NCBI GenBank assembly: GCA_961205875.1
Contig: OY540816.1
Span: forward strand, 11,604,701-11,668,700
Origin: Sialis fuliginosa
Taxonomy: Eukaryota > Arthropoda > Insecta > Megaloptera > Sialidae
DNA: 64,000 nt
Direction: 5' to 3'
Shown here: positions 1 through 59,755 of the stretch, one piece after another
Numbering within the stretch: position 1 is the first letter of the stretch
How the letters are laid out: each line of letters starts with the position of its first letter
Notes under the pieces: model-generated
Told to the model about the DNA's origin: nothing
Database searches by the model: none
Seen by the model: only the letters and a program-made list of their open reading frames with translations
Program-made: the position numbers and the translations under genes

Positions 1-22
1 AAAATTATTGAATTTCACATAC

Positions 23-331
23 ATGAGTTTTTTCAGATTTGAAAGCGTTCATAAAATTTACAATCTCTTTAACTCTTTCTTTGATTTCTTCGTCAGGTTT
101 GCAAAAGTCTCTAAATTTCAAGGCAACATTGGGAATGTTAGTTTCTGAAATTATAATATCACCACATATGTCTACAAATGCATTTCTTCTTTCTGTTCTT
201 CGAATTAAATCTGCTTGTACTGGGTAAGAACATGATTTTAAGGCAGTTGCAATTTTAAACAAATATGTTTCATAGGATGAATCGAGGGTATTATTAATTT
301 GATTTGGTAAAGGTAAAGAATCTTTTGATAT
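23..331 (-). CDS. M13 peptidase exon 4
   Basis: The exon follows a TTATTTTAG acceptor and continues the M13 N-domain (KDSLPLPNQ, then SSYETYLFKIATAL), matching the LP...YY region of neprilysins. It closes at a GTATGT donor at positions 22-17, leaving phase 0. The last residues (FMNAFKSEKTH) are less family-like, so the exact exon end is a little uncertain. Confidence 0.82.
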
Positions 332-2141
332 CTAAAATAACAAAGTGCTATTAATAATGTACATATTTCGACCCTACCAATAAACAATAAGGTCTTATTC
401 GCTATGGTCAGTGACCACTCTGCCACCTATCGGATAAAACTTTAACCCTTCTGAAGTTCCCAAACAGAGATTTGAATACAAATTAAGATTTCTATTATTC
501 ATATTATTTATCGTTCAATGTAAATGTACTATTAAAAACGTCATTGGGAGTAAAGTGTTTACAGCAAACATAAATTTTTTTATAATTAATGGAGGTTAAG
601 TTTAAATGTTTCACCCTTATTTCTTTGACAGCTGCATTTTTTGTAACAGATGAAAAAATAATGTTTTATTGGATGAATTATTGTCACAATTTGGTACAGC
701 ACAATATTATAGTTATTCTTTTATTCTTGATTGCATTTTAATAATTTTAATTGCTTCTTTACATAATTTTTACTTTATATTTAAAAATTTCAAATGGCTT
801 TTTAGGAACTTCAGAAGGATTCAAGTTTTATCCGATAGGTAGCAGAGTGGTCACTGACCATAGCAAATAAGATTCACGTACATAAATCATTGTTTCATTT
901 GCATTGAATAGATATGGTTTTATTTGGATGTCGATGAAAAAAGATATTCCGTATTCAGAAATCATATCAGCTACTTTATCCCAACTGAAAGTTTTATTTG
1001 CTGTATCAGAAATTATCGGCCATCCACCAAGTTCTGAAATGGCTGTTTTTAGTGGATCTAGATCTATTTCTTGTAAAGTATCTGTGTCCATACAAGCTTT
1101 ATATATCTGTTGCGCTTTTTGCACGGCTTCAGATTCGTCATTTGTGGCATTGTCGTTTAGTATGTCTGAAAATTTGCATTAATAAAATTATGACATTGAT
1201 ATGAATTATATTATTTCAAATGGAAATGTAGTGAAATTTATTTAACCGACCACTTTTCCTATACGACCTAGCTCTTCTTTATATGAAAAGTATTTCATGA
1301 AACCATTGATGTTTTTTATATAACTTTTCCGCAAAAAATATTTTTTTTAGCAATCAGCTAGTCGGTTTGGAAAAGTTATATCGTATTTTAGTTTTTATCC
1401 AAAAATAAATGTTTTTGAGGTAATTCGGAAAGAATATTTTACTTAACTATAAGCTACTTATTACAAATAATAAGTTAATAATTTAATAATTACCTACCAT
1501 AAGATATTTGATTTATTGAATCTTGTAAAATCTGAAATCCATCCCATATCTTTTTTCCTTCTGGTAATGGATGGATTTTAGGAAAGTTTCCACACGAAAA
1601 TTCATAAAAATTGTTACAAGGGTCCGCTGATAAGTTGAGGTAATTTAATTCGGGAATGGCTAAACAATAGTACAGTACAATAAAATTATTATATTTTTAA
1701 GCGGTAATAATTTATTTTTCTGATAAAATGGAGACTCCTACATTTTGTTAATTTAACAGTTAAGAATACAAAAAATATATCTAATTTTATATTTATTAAA
1801 TTAACACTCCCTCTGTTCCGATTTGCATTCAACGTAAAGAATTATTAAAAATAAATTATGTTGTTAATTAAACACATTTTTTATATAGTTTATATTTCTC
1901 TTAAATTATTATTTTCTAAAAAAGTCTTTTTATTAAAGATATTTGATTTTTTCTAGCCAAAAACAGTAATAACAAATCGGAACAGTATTTCGGAACAGAG
2001 GGAGTATAATTTTTCTAAAGTTTAGTAAAAAATATAATAGTGCTTACAAGAATTGTACAATTCCACAATTTTTTCAAAATCAATTTTAGCTGACACCACA
2101 TTTATTATTAACACTGTTATAACAGTTAAGCGTGTATACAT
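23..2141 (-). CDS. Secreted neprilysin-like M13 metallopeptidase, N-terminal part
   Basis: Four exons (2141-2048, 1659-1498, 1165-882, 331-23) join in frame to give the first 283 residues of an M13 (neprilysin/endothelin-converting enzyme) peptidase, a zinc ectopeptidase family that cleaves small peptides. Residues 1-18 form a hydrophobic start ending in VVSA, which reads as a cleavable signal peptide rather than the type II membrane anchor of classical neprilysin. The conserved DPCNNFYEFSCG stretch (about 44-55), the CMDTDT motif (110-115) and GGWPI (132-136) identify the family. Several N-x-S/T sequons (for example N30, N40, N91) suit an extracellular protein. The zinc-binding HExxH half lies off the left edge, so activity cannot be judged. 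The gene runs antisense to Galpha-o and probably sits in Galpha-o intron 2. Secreted, sometimes inactive, neprilysin-like proteins are known in insects; that this is one is inference. Confidence 0.88.
393..872. mobile_element. Fold-back MITE in M13 intron 3
   Basis: Arms of about 66 bp are inverted copies of each other; the ends read TCTTATTCGCTATGGTCAGT on the left and its inverse on the right (one C/T difference in this stretch). The element fills most of the 550-bp intron. No clear target duplication was seen. It carries no coding capacity. Confidence 0.85.
882..1165 (-). CDS. M13 peptidase exon 3
   Basis: The exon encodes AVQKAQQIYKACMDTDT and SELGGWPI, both strong M13 signatures, followed by a DKVADMISEYGISFFIDIQI stretch. 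The acceptor is TTTTCAG. The donor GTACGT gives phase 0, which fits exon 4; a downstream GTGAAT donor would not. The end of a fold-back transposon lies only a few bases beyond the donor hexamer. Confidence 0.9.
1498..1659 (-). CDS. M13 peptidase exon 2
   Basis: The exon follows a TTGTTTAG acceptor and encodes the diagnostic N-terminal M13 segment: SADPCNNFYEFSCGNF, then a GKKIWDGFQ stretch. The two cysteines (about residues 46 and 54) match the conserved disulphide cysteines of the family. The donor is GTAGGT at 1497. A second GTAATT donor 4 bp downstream would break the frame with exon 3. Confidence 0.88.
1807..2004. mobile_element. Stowaway-like MITE
   Basis: The termini CTCCCTCTGTTCCG and its exact inverse bound a 198-bp element with TA on the right and CA (a probable decayed TA) on the left. 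The terminus matches the Stowaway consensus best known from flowering plants, which belongs to the Tc1/mariner superfamily. It lies in intron 1 of the M13 gene. Confidence 0.8.
2048..2141 (-). CDS. M13 peptidase exon 1 (signal peptide)
   Basis: This exon encodes 31 residues starting MYTRLTVITVLIINVVSA, with an AAC AAA context just before ATG. It ends on one base (T) before a GTAAGC donor; that T joins CC of the next exon to make a Ser codon. The hydrophobic core followed by a small-residue end is signal-peptide-like. It was too short to be found as a long open frame and was identified by phase match to exon 2. Confidence 0.72.
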
Positions 2142-2928
2142 TTTGTTAGAGTGGGCTCTATGTATTTTAAGATCAGTGTTCTTGAGATGAATGTTCTATT
2201 TAAATATAATATGTATTGTTGAAAATGCTGATATACACATTTTTACATATAATAGTTATTTTCAAAATTAATGATATGTGCATAATTATTTTTTTAGATT
2301 AATATTTTATTACCTTTGCAAAAATGTTTTATTCGTTACAGTAAAAAATAAATAAAAATTACATTCCAGAACGTATTAAAAATAAAAATATTTTATTTTT
2401 GACATTTTTTTAATATGAATTAATCTTGAGAGGAGGGGGTTAATTCATGGCTCTAATTAAAAGTCGCTCGTGCTTGAATTATTTAACAAGCCGACTATGA
2501 ACCTAATGTAGTATAAAAGCATAAAATGATTATATATTTAAAATGTATGTATATGTATATATTTATGTATGTGTGTATGTGTCTGTTTGACCACCAGTTC
2601 ATTTACATTTGGAGTCAATGAGTGCTTCCTTTCATAATTTATTAATAGAATAGTATTTGATTTTTTCCATATCTGTGGAATGTGTAGAGCTTGAGTCATT
2701 TCAGACGACCTAATATAATTTATAATTCATCTCTTAAATATAATACTGGAAGTAAATAATTATTATTCATTTTTAGTGTTTCGTACCAAAATCGGAGAGA
2801 GGAACACATATGAAAACACTGTGTCTCTCTGTCTGCCTGAGATTTTTAACTATTGAACTTTTTTTACCTAAAAAGCTGAAATTTGATATAATTATAGTAA
2901 ATATAATAACACTGGCAGACAACCATTT
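2142..2928. other. Non-coding, upstream of the M13 gene
   Basis: No exon is supported here. On the minus strand a TATATTTAAATAG stretch near 2197-2209 could be a promoter TATA element for the M13 gene, but this is weak. Part of 2773-2928 belongs to a dispersed repeat that begins with a TTTCGTACCAAAATCGG motif, also seen at 41700. Confidence 0.4.
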
Positions 2929-3458
2929 TGCTGCAGGGTAGACAATAACTTTTCTAGGGTAATTTGAGCGCGTTGAATCCAAAAATGACCATCATTTTGC
3001 TCAATCAGTTCTTGTTTTCGAAAAACTTTTTTTTTTCAATATGCAAATATTCAATTGCTTCCTCGCAATATCGAAGATACGAGAAACTTTGTGACCGTTT
3101 CAGATTGAGACAAAAAAAATGTTCTCCGATTACAAAACTTTAAATTTATCTTTCCGTTTCACGTCAAGACAAACACTTTTCGTTCCGTGTCTGTCTGTCT
3201 GTCCGTCCATCCGTCCGTGTGTCCGTTTGTCTGAACCACTCAACCGATATTGTTGAAACTTGGTCGGATATAATTCAAGGTTTTTAAATTCAATTAGGGC
3301 CTATAGCTACATTACGAATGATCTTTGGTTGAAGTATTTGATTTAAAAAATATATATACGAATTTGAATGTTTGCATATTGAAAAAGAAAACAACGTTTT
3401 TTTGCAATATTTCGAAAACAAGAGCTGATTGAGCAAAAAGTTGTTTACCCTGCAGGAA
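2929..3458. repeat. Inverted-repeat element with CTGCAGGGTA ends
   Basis: Outer segments (TGCTGCAGGGTAGACAATAA against TTGTTTACCCTGCAGGAA) and inner segments (GCTCAATCAG...TTTTCGAAAA against its inverse near 3390-3434) are inverted. The centre has TCTGTCTGTCCGTCC-type simple sequence shared with 52624-53250. Confidence 0.65.
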
Positions 3459-3829
3459 ACAGAAATTTTATTTTTGTCGGCCTAATGTGTAATAGACCTA
3501 AATTATAAAAATTAAATTTTAAGTTTTTCGTCCTTCTAAAGAGAAGTAAAAGATGCCTCATTTAAAAAAACTATTTTATGATGATCTTACGTGTCTCCTA
3601 TTTAAAAAAAAATACTTATTCCTGCAGAAAATCAAGGTTTAATCCCAAAAATTGACTCTTTTAAAACGAATTTTGAATTTGACGCCAAAACGCTCGCAGG
3701 TGTCATGGCGGATTTTTGACATCACACCTATGTAAAAACTCCTTGTCAACAATAATAAATCCTTGTTCCATCGCAAACGTTTCTCGGTTTTAGTATTGGT
3801 AACACAAAACTGAGCAAATTGATAATTTA

Positions 3830-4087
3830 AAACCACAAAATAATTTATAAACAGTGCAGATATTAATGAAACTAAAATGATGTTTACTTAGCCGTGATGT
3901 TATCCACTCTGACTGGTGTTTTATCTAACATGGTGGATTGCTGTATTTTGTGTTTTTATTTGAACAAACATCATATTAATCTCGCTTTTAATATAAAAAT
4001 AAATACATTTTTTAGAATCTTTTTAACCTATTTCATTATTTAAAATCATAATTTCAATGTTACTTTGTTACTGGCATCATGCCTATT
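3830..4087 (+). repeat. Dispersed 260-bp repeat, copy 1
   Basis: This block matches 51370-51650 in the same orientation nearly base for base, from CCACAAAATAAT to TGGCATCATGCCTATT. No terminal inverted repeat was seen, so the class (SINE-like or other) is open. Confidence 0.75.
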
Positions 4088-5004
4088 CAAGGAATTTAAG
4101 TATGTAAACTATACACATTTTGTTATTTTAAAAATCTTAACAATCAGATGTATGCACTTCAAATTAAGTTCATGTGATCTACAATTTAAGAATCACTGAC
4201 ATTATATACATATATAGTTCATTGGCATACCAACAGACACATGCCATTAATTTTAAAGGAAGCAACATAATATCGGTTCACACACCCACTCGAAAAATTC
4301 AGCAACGTCTGTGATTGCATATAAAAAATTCATCAGATTATGGGCGCAGAATAAAGAAAACTCTGTCTACATATATATATTTAATATTAAGATGTTATTA
4401 ATCTTAAGTTAGCTATATTAATCTTTAAAGTTTTTTTTAAATTTTTTTATTATGATATGACTTTGGTGGTTTAAAAACATAACCAGCAATTTTTATGTAT
4501 CTAATATTAATTTCTCTCGAATAATTTATAAAATGCTAATATTAACTCGACATATTTTGAATTGTAAAATTGTAATTCTTATTACAAAGAATTATAAATT
4601 TGTTTTTAAAGTTATTTGATTTCGATCATTCATTGTATAATTGTATCTATTTACATTACTTTTGACGTAGACTATACGTGCCACGTGCCATACATCCTTA
4701 AGTAGGGATTGGCACTTTGCTCTCAGATTATATATATTTTCTGCGCCAATGTTGCCAGTTGTAAAAAAATGTATAATTATTGAACTTTAAAGGGTTATCT
4801 CATATGATAAAATAGAGAAATGTATTTTTTATAGTTTGTATTTGTTAATAAAATAAAGTTTGCCAATGACTACTGCAGCACCAAAATTACCCTATAAACA
4901 ATGATTTGTAATTTTGATGGTTAAATCGAATTTTGTCGATTTATTAAATCATAGTACTTCGAATAAAAAAATCTGAAAGTTTAATTTATTTTTCAAGAAA
5001 AGAA
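4088..5004. other. Non-coding intronic sequence
   Basis: I see no coding exon and no transposon with clear ends. A CGTGCCACGTGCC stretch near 4678 contains an E-box palindrome, which alone proves nothing. I searched here for Galpha-o exon 2 (the P-loop segment) and did not find it. Confidence 0.5.
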
Positions 5005-5300
5005 TAGGGTTGCCATATGTTCACTATTTGTTTTCCACGAAATAGTGAACATTTTTATTTATTTAAAAGCTTGTTAATGAAATGGTATGTAATCTAAAGC
5101 ATACTACTGAAGACCGCGAGCCAGAATATGCAAAAATAAAACCTGAAGACCTTTTTTTAGTCTTCAATTTCAATTCCTAATTTTGTAAATACTATTTTAC
5201 TGTGTTCTAATTAAATCAAAAAAAAATTATTTTATTTTTTTACTTCTTAACCCCCACCCCGTTTGTTCGCTATTTTTTGGAAACAGACCTGGCAACCCTA
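5005..5300. mobile_element. hAT-type MITE with perfect 8-bp duplication
   Basis: Termini TAGGGTTGCCA and TGGCAACCCTA are flanked on both sides by GAAAAGAA (4997-5004 and 5301-5308). An exact 8-bp duplication fits hAT. It lies 200 bp upstream of Galpha-o exon 3. Confidence 0.88.
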
Positions 5301-5499
5301 GAAAAGAAAAACAGTTTTGTATCTCTCATTTAATTTTAAATAAATCTATTTTTTAAATAATTTGAATGATTTTATCTCTTTACATTTACCATTATTAAAT
5401 CGAATAGAAGAATGTTATCTTGATGTTAGATATTTTAACTGAATGATAATATTGGCGTTACATATTTTTATAATAACATGTGTATTTACTATTTTACAG

Positions 5500-54651
<49,152 letters not shown>

Positions 54652-55170
54652 GCACAAAACTACTCTCCACTTCTGTCTTAATTTGTAGCCAGCTACAGTG
54701 TTTCGGAACCGATCACATGCCTCTTTACTTTCATGTACGCTTTCTTGGCCTGACGATTACTATTCAGTTTTCTGATCAGTTACATTCATTATACTTTGTT
54801 TAAATGCCTTATTATAAATTGATATGCTTTTGTTATTTTGTTGTATACATTAATTTTAATTGTTATGTGAATACATTTCTATTATATATCTATAAAAAAA
54901 AGTGCACTCTTTGTAAAAATGTTTTTATGTTGTTTTTCATTAATGAAATTACTCAAAAAAATTTTAATACCTATAATGTTCTGAATATTTGATTGGATTT
55001 GAACATTATAAAAATATAAACTATTAATCAACCTGTCGTTAAAATTGATTGTGAGTGTATTTTGAGATTTAGAATAATGTATGCCTGTATTTAAGTGAAA
55101 ATATATAGTTAACATTAAATATTCAAATGGTTTTTCTAAAATAAGCAATAAAGTATGAAAACTTGTTTTA
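54652..55170 (+). other. Galphao: Galpha-o 3' UTR, proximal part
   Basis: Non-coding sequence directly after the stop codon. The AATAAA at 55147-55152 is the first good polyadenylation signal and would give a UTR of about 500-520 bases. Longer UTRs are possible because many AATAAA words follow. Confidence 0.55.
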
Positions 55171-55328
55171 TTTAATAGTATCTAAAAGTTGACTAGAATA
55201 AACCATAACGGAAAATATAACGCCAGGATGATTAAAAATTATTGTTTCTTAGTTATTAATTTGTTATGGTGTACAAAAGTATCATAATATAATTGTTCAC
55301 ATATCTATGATTATTGTTTGAAATATTA

Positions 55329-55657
55329 ATGTCTAGTATTATAAATAATTTTCTCTTGAACGAAAGCTAAACTAGCTCAATCTGCGGGGTATTAAATATA
55401 AATGACAACCACTGACAGTTCTTATCAATGGTATGACATATATGAATGACCTAGATGGATGCACATTAAGTACAAATCAGTGATATAGAAACGATAGAGA
55501 CAAAGATACACCATAAATAGAATTTATATTATTATTATTATTATAAGTTTATTATCACTGCTCTAAAATCCCTAGCAAATTCATAATGATTTGACACCTC
55601 ACAGAAAGTATTAGCTTAGTTTTTGCTTTAGAGCAAATTCTTTATAATACCCGACAT
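55329..55657. mobile_element. MITE family A, copy downstream of Galpha-o
   Basis: ATGTCTAGTATTATAAATAA and CTTTATAATACCCGACAT ends, with mirrored AGCTAA/TTAGCT arms inside. Confidence 0.75.
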
Positions 55658-56287
55658 AAAAAATATAAAAATAAAATATTGTGCACTTTTATATTCAACA
55701 AATTTATTATTTCATTAAAATATTCAGATTATATTGATGTTTTGTATATGATTAATAACAATATAAAAATTATTAAATTTACTTCAAAAAATTTATTTAT
55801 TATACTAATGTATATTATCAATTATTTGTAAATTATTAATTCTGCCATATCAAAATTAATTTTACCAATATTAGAAGTCAGGTCAAATAAAATGTAATAA
55901 TATAGAGTCAGACTAAATGTTCCGAGATTAGATAATTTATATAAGAGGAATTCGTATAAAATTTTTTAATAAGTTTAAACGTATCCTAAAATTCATCAAA
56001 TCTCATTATATTTCTTTGTTGTTGCAATGAATATAAACTAGCACAGATGTTTAATAAAGAAAATTGTTTTAAATAAGATATACATTTATAAAAATATAAT
56101 ATTAAAATAATTATTAATATATACTTGTTCATAACTTCACTTCTCATTTATAAATATGAAAGGGTTTCAATTTATTGTTATTATTATAAAACTTAACGAT
56201 TCGTGTATATTTATTTAACTTTAGTGTGTTGTGTCATGTTTATATCAATAGAATTATGCGATTCCTATGTTGTATACATGTATATCA

Positions 56288-56506
56288 TCATAAATCTAAA
56301 ACGGTAAGAAATACCAAAGATAGGCCAGATAAATCCTGAATTAGATTCAACATGTTATAACCACGGAGTAGACCATGAATTATTGAATTCGCCAAAGACT
56401 GAAGATCAACCGGGGTACAATTAGACACTGATGATATATTTATGTATAAACCAGCTGACACAAGAAACAATATATATGTACATATAGAAATCACCATCAA
56501 CTTCAT
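56288..56506 (-). CDS. Candidate small secreted ORF or first exon
   Basis: The frame starting MKLMVISICTYILFLVSAGL gives 72 residues to TGA, or about 64 to a GTATTT donor inside it. The first 20 residues look like a signal peptide; the rest (CTPVDLQSLANSIIHGLLRG and on) matches no family I know. The longer open frame from 56686 is probably fortuitous, because its upstream part is extremely A+T-rich. The segment is G+C-richer than its surroundings. It is antisense to possible Galpha-o 3' UTR. Chance is a real alternative. Confidence 0.25.
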   Translation of the reverse strand: MKLMVISICTYILFLVSAGLYINISSVSNCTPVDLQSLANSIIHGLLRGYNMLNLIQDLSGLSLVFLTVLDL

Positions 56507-56686
56507 GAAGAAATCTAAATTTATATACCTTAAGCCCATTAATGTCCAAAATTTGAAATAAACAAGATTCAAATAAATTTTGTACAAATAAAAAAACAAA
56601 CATTGATGAAAATAAATATTTTTATTAATATTTAATACAACGAGTATTGTAAAAATATAATGTTGACTGATATTTCTCATGTTCAC

Positions 56687-59360
56687 GAGTTGGGAAAACG
56701 TAACTCAATCACGACTGCTGCACACTGATGCTTAGGTACTAAGTGAAGTTTGGAATTGTAGGGAAACTAGTAAAAAAAGAAACTGTTAAATATGTACCTG
56801 TATAAAGAAGTGTACAGGAATATGTATCAGAGGATTCAAAGTATTGAAATTAAAGTTTAAAAATTAATTCTTTGGTATAATGAAAGAGACATTCATATAC
56901 TTTGCACCAGTCAACATTGTAAATTAACAATCGATTTTAGTCAATACAAAATTTCACAGTTTATGGTCGTGCAAAGATTTTTTAAAGCATTGCAATAATT
57001 TAAAGTTTCATTAATGAAAATATTTTGAAATATTTGTTTTTGTTATAAATTCTGAAATATGTTATATATAGCTATTTTAATTTAAAATGCTAAATTAAAA
57101 TTGTTTGTATTAAATGATTTAACATTTTCATTAAAACTCACAATTCTACTAATGCATTAACAAAATCAAGTTCAAACAATATTAAGTACCTAATATTTGC
57201 TTTTTTCAAATGGAAATATTCACTATTTTTCTGCATTTAAAAAGTGCCAATGTTCATTGCACAATTATATTAATTTAAAATGTATTGCACAATTTAGGTA
57301 AACATATATATATATTTATATACATTTGGTTTTTTAAATTATTTACATTTACATTTCTTGTAAAAGAAAACATATGTATAGGAAACTTTATTAAATTATA
57401 TGATGTTTTCATCTCGATACAATATACACCATATTTGACCATATACATGTAGTGGAATTTTCTGTCAAAGTATTCGATATTTTCATATAATAAACAATTA
57501 TTATTTACAATAATTTTTATATTAAGCCTAGTAGAAGATAGTGTATATTAAATAATTTAATATCTTTACTAGTATTAATATGGTATTCATTATTGAACAT
57601 AATGTCAAAAGTCTGTTTTGCAAACAAAGTTTGAGAGTTAAGTAAGAGTAATATAAAACAGTTATAATATTGATTTAGCAGTTACAAACATATACATAAT
57701 ACGCATAATTATATTTTAACAAGGTTTAGCTTCAATGTCACTGCATAATATGATAAAGGCATCATAATAAATTGCACAAAGAGTAGCGATTAAGAATATT
57801 AGATATTTAAGCATTATTAGGTGCCTGATATTTTATATTTATTGTCAAATAAACTTTTATGTTAGATCATGTATTATAACTGTTTCTATTGAACACATAT
57901 ATGTATTATAATTTGTATTACTAACTGAATCTTTAGTTAAAGTTTGTTTGTAAAACAGTCTATAAATGTGATTTGTTTTTGCTATGTAAATCGTAAATAA
58001 TTGAATTAACCATAGCTTACTTACAATTAGTATGTATATGATTTTTAGAAATGAAGGAACCAATGTACGAATAAAAGCTCAAGTGTTGGCTTTGATATAA
58101 AAAAATACAATTAAATATGCATTTAATTTTTTATCATAAAACTTCAGTTAAAATAAGCAACATTACAAAATTTTTGTTTATACAAATACAGACGTTCGTA
58201 TTAAATTTTTTATGATATAATAAACATTTGTATATTTAAAAATTCTACAACAAGCGCGTTTCAACAATTTTTTATATATAAGTAAATTTCTATTTATGCA
58301 TCCTTAGTAATTTTATTAAATGGAAAATTATATTTAAAGAACAGTATTTTTGTAATACTGCTTTAATTGAATGAAGTTGTACTATTAATATTGCTGTACC
58401 AGTAAATATTGCAAACATGTAATTGAAATGATAAACAAATATTATTTACTACCTATTCATTGATGTAATCTAGCAAATGATAACTGTTGAATTTCTGATG
58501 TTAGATTATATTTTTGAATATATTTTGATAAATACAAAGTGAGTGACAATGGTATAGCAAATTCAAACCAAAAATATATTTTAGTTATTTAGTAAAGTTA
58601 TACATAAGTATATAATTTAATTATAAAATAAATCACTATGCTTTAAAATCATTTAAATTAAAAATAAAGTATAATTAATATATATATATACGCTAATATG
58701 ATTAATTAAAAAAATTAATTTAAATTATTTCAATCGATTGTGTAGACAAACTTTAACATTTTCTGCTTTAATACTATGTATTAATAAATTTCATTTTAAA
58801 ATTATTAAGTTATTTTAAAAATCAGCAAAAGTGTTCATGTAACTCCTAGTCTGCATTTAGTCAAAGTAAAATTAAAAACAATTGTTGTATAGGTTAAAGT
58901 TATACATGGAAAGAATAAATCCACATTTGGTGTAAAGGTTGTAACGTCAAGGTTGTGGGCAGTGTTTACTGGAAGGTATTTCATTTAGTAAGTGTATTCA
59001 TAAATTTTAGTTTACTATTAAAAAATTGTTTTAATTGATAAAATGATGATCGATCAAATTCCATATCAAACAAATTGTTTCACATTAATATTAAAATAAT
59101 AATTAAAAAATTAGATAATCATTTAAATAACTCATATGTAAGCCATTTGACATATTTACTTTTATGTATAAATTCAACACTATACAAAAAATTATCAAAA
59201 CAGAACCAATAATTTAAATTTATATATTTTTCTGACGTACAAATTATTTTTGTTTAATATACATATATATTTAATTCATAAAAACTATAATATTAAAAAG
59301 TTAGTTATCATGACATGCATAAATGGATATATATAAATATTCATATATATATATTATATC
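56687..59360. other. A+T-rich region downstream of Galpha-o
   Basis: No exon, TE end or RNA gene is supported. It could be distal 3' UTR of Galpha-o or intergenic. Confidence 0.4.
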
Positions 59361-59755
59361 AGTGGTATTCAAAACATATTGTACAACGTTCAAAGGATGG
59401 TAGAGACAACCAAGACGTAATTTTTTTTAAATAATTTAATTTGGCACCTCATACTAAAATTATTGTCGTTTTTTTTTTTTAAATCGTTATATTGATTTAA
59501 AAAAATAATTTTTCTTGAAAGTTATTGACAGCCAATTAAATTTGAAAACAAGTTTTAATAATATTTGTAGAAAAGAAGAGCATAATCCAAAAAAATCGAT
59601 CCAGCTAAAGGGTATGGATGGTGATTTTTCAAAAAAACATAAGAACGCCAACAACTTTGTTATGAGGGGCCAGACCGAAAAATTTTATTTAATAAATGTT
59701 TGTCTCGTTCGTGTCGACCACCCCTTGAACGTTATACTCATTATGTTGTGAATTA
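59361..59755. mobile_element. hAT-like MITE remnant
   Basis: CAGTGGTATTCAAAACATAT and AACGTTCAAAGG at the left mirror CCTTGAACGTTATACTCA near the right. The open frame 59515-59751 lies wholly inside it. Confidence 0.55.

Noticed and set aside
2773..2982. 69-codon minus-strand frame near the M13 gene, considered as an upstream exon
   Set aside because: Part of a dispersed repeat (TTCGTACCAAAATCGG type). A phase-matched signal-peptide exon at 2048-2141 explains the N-terminus better.
59515..59751. 78-codon open frame
   Set aside because: Lies between mirrored hAT-like ends and shows no domain.
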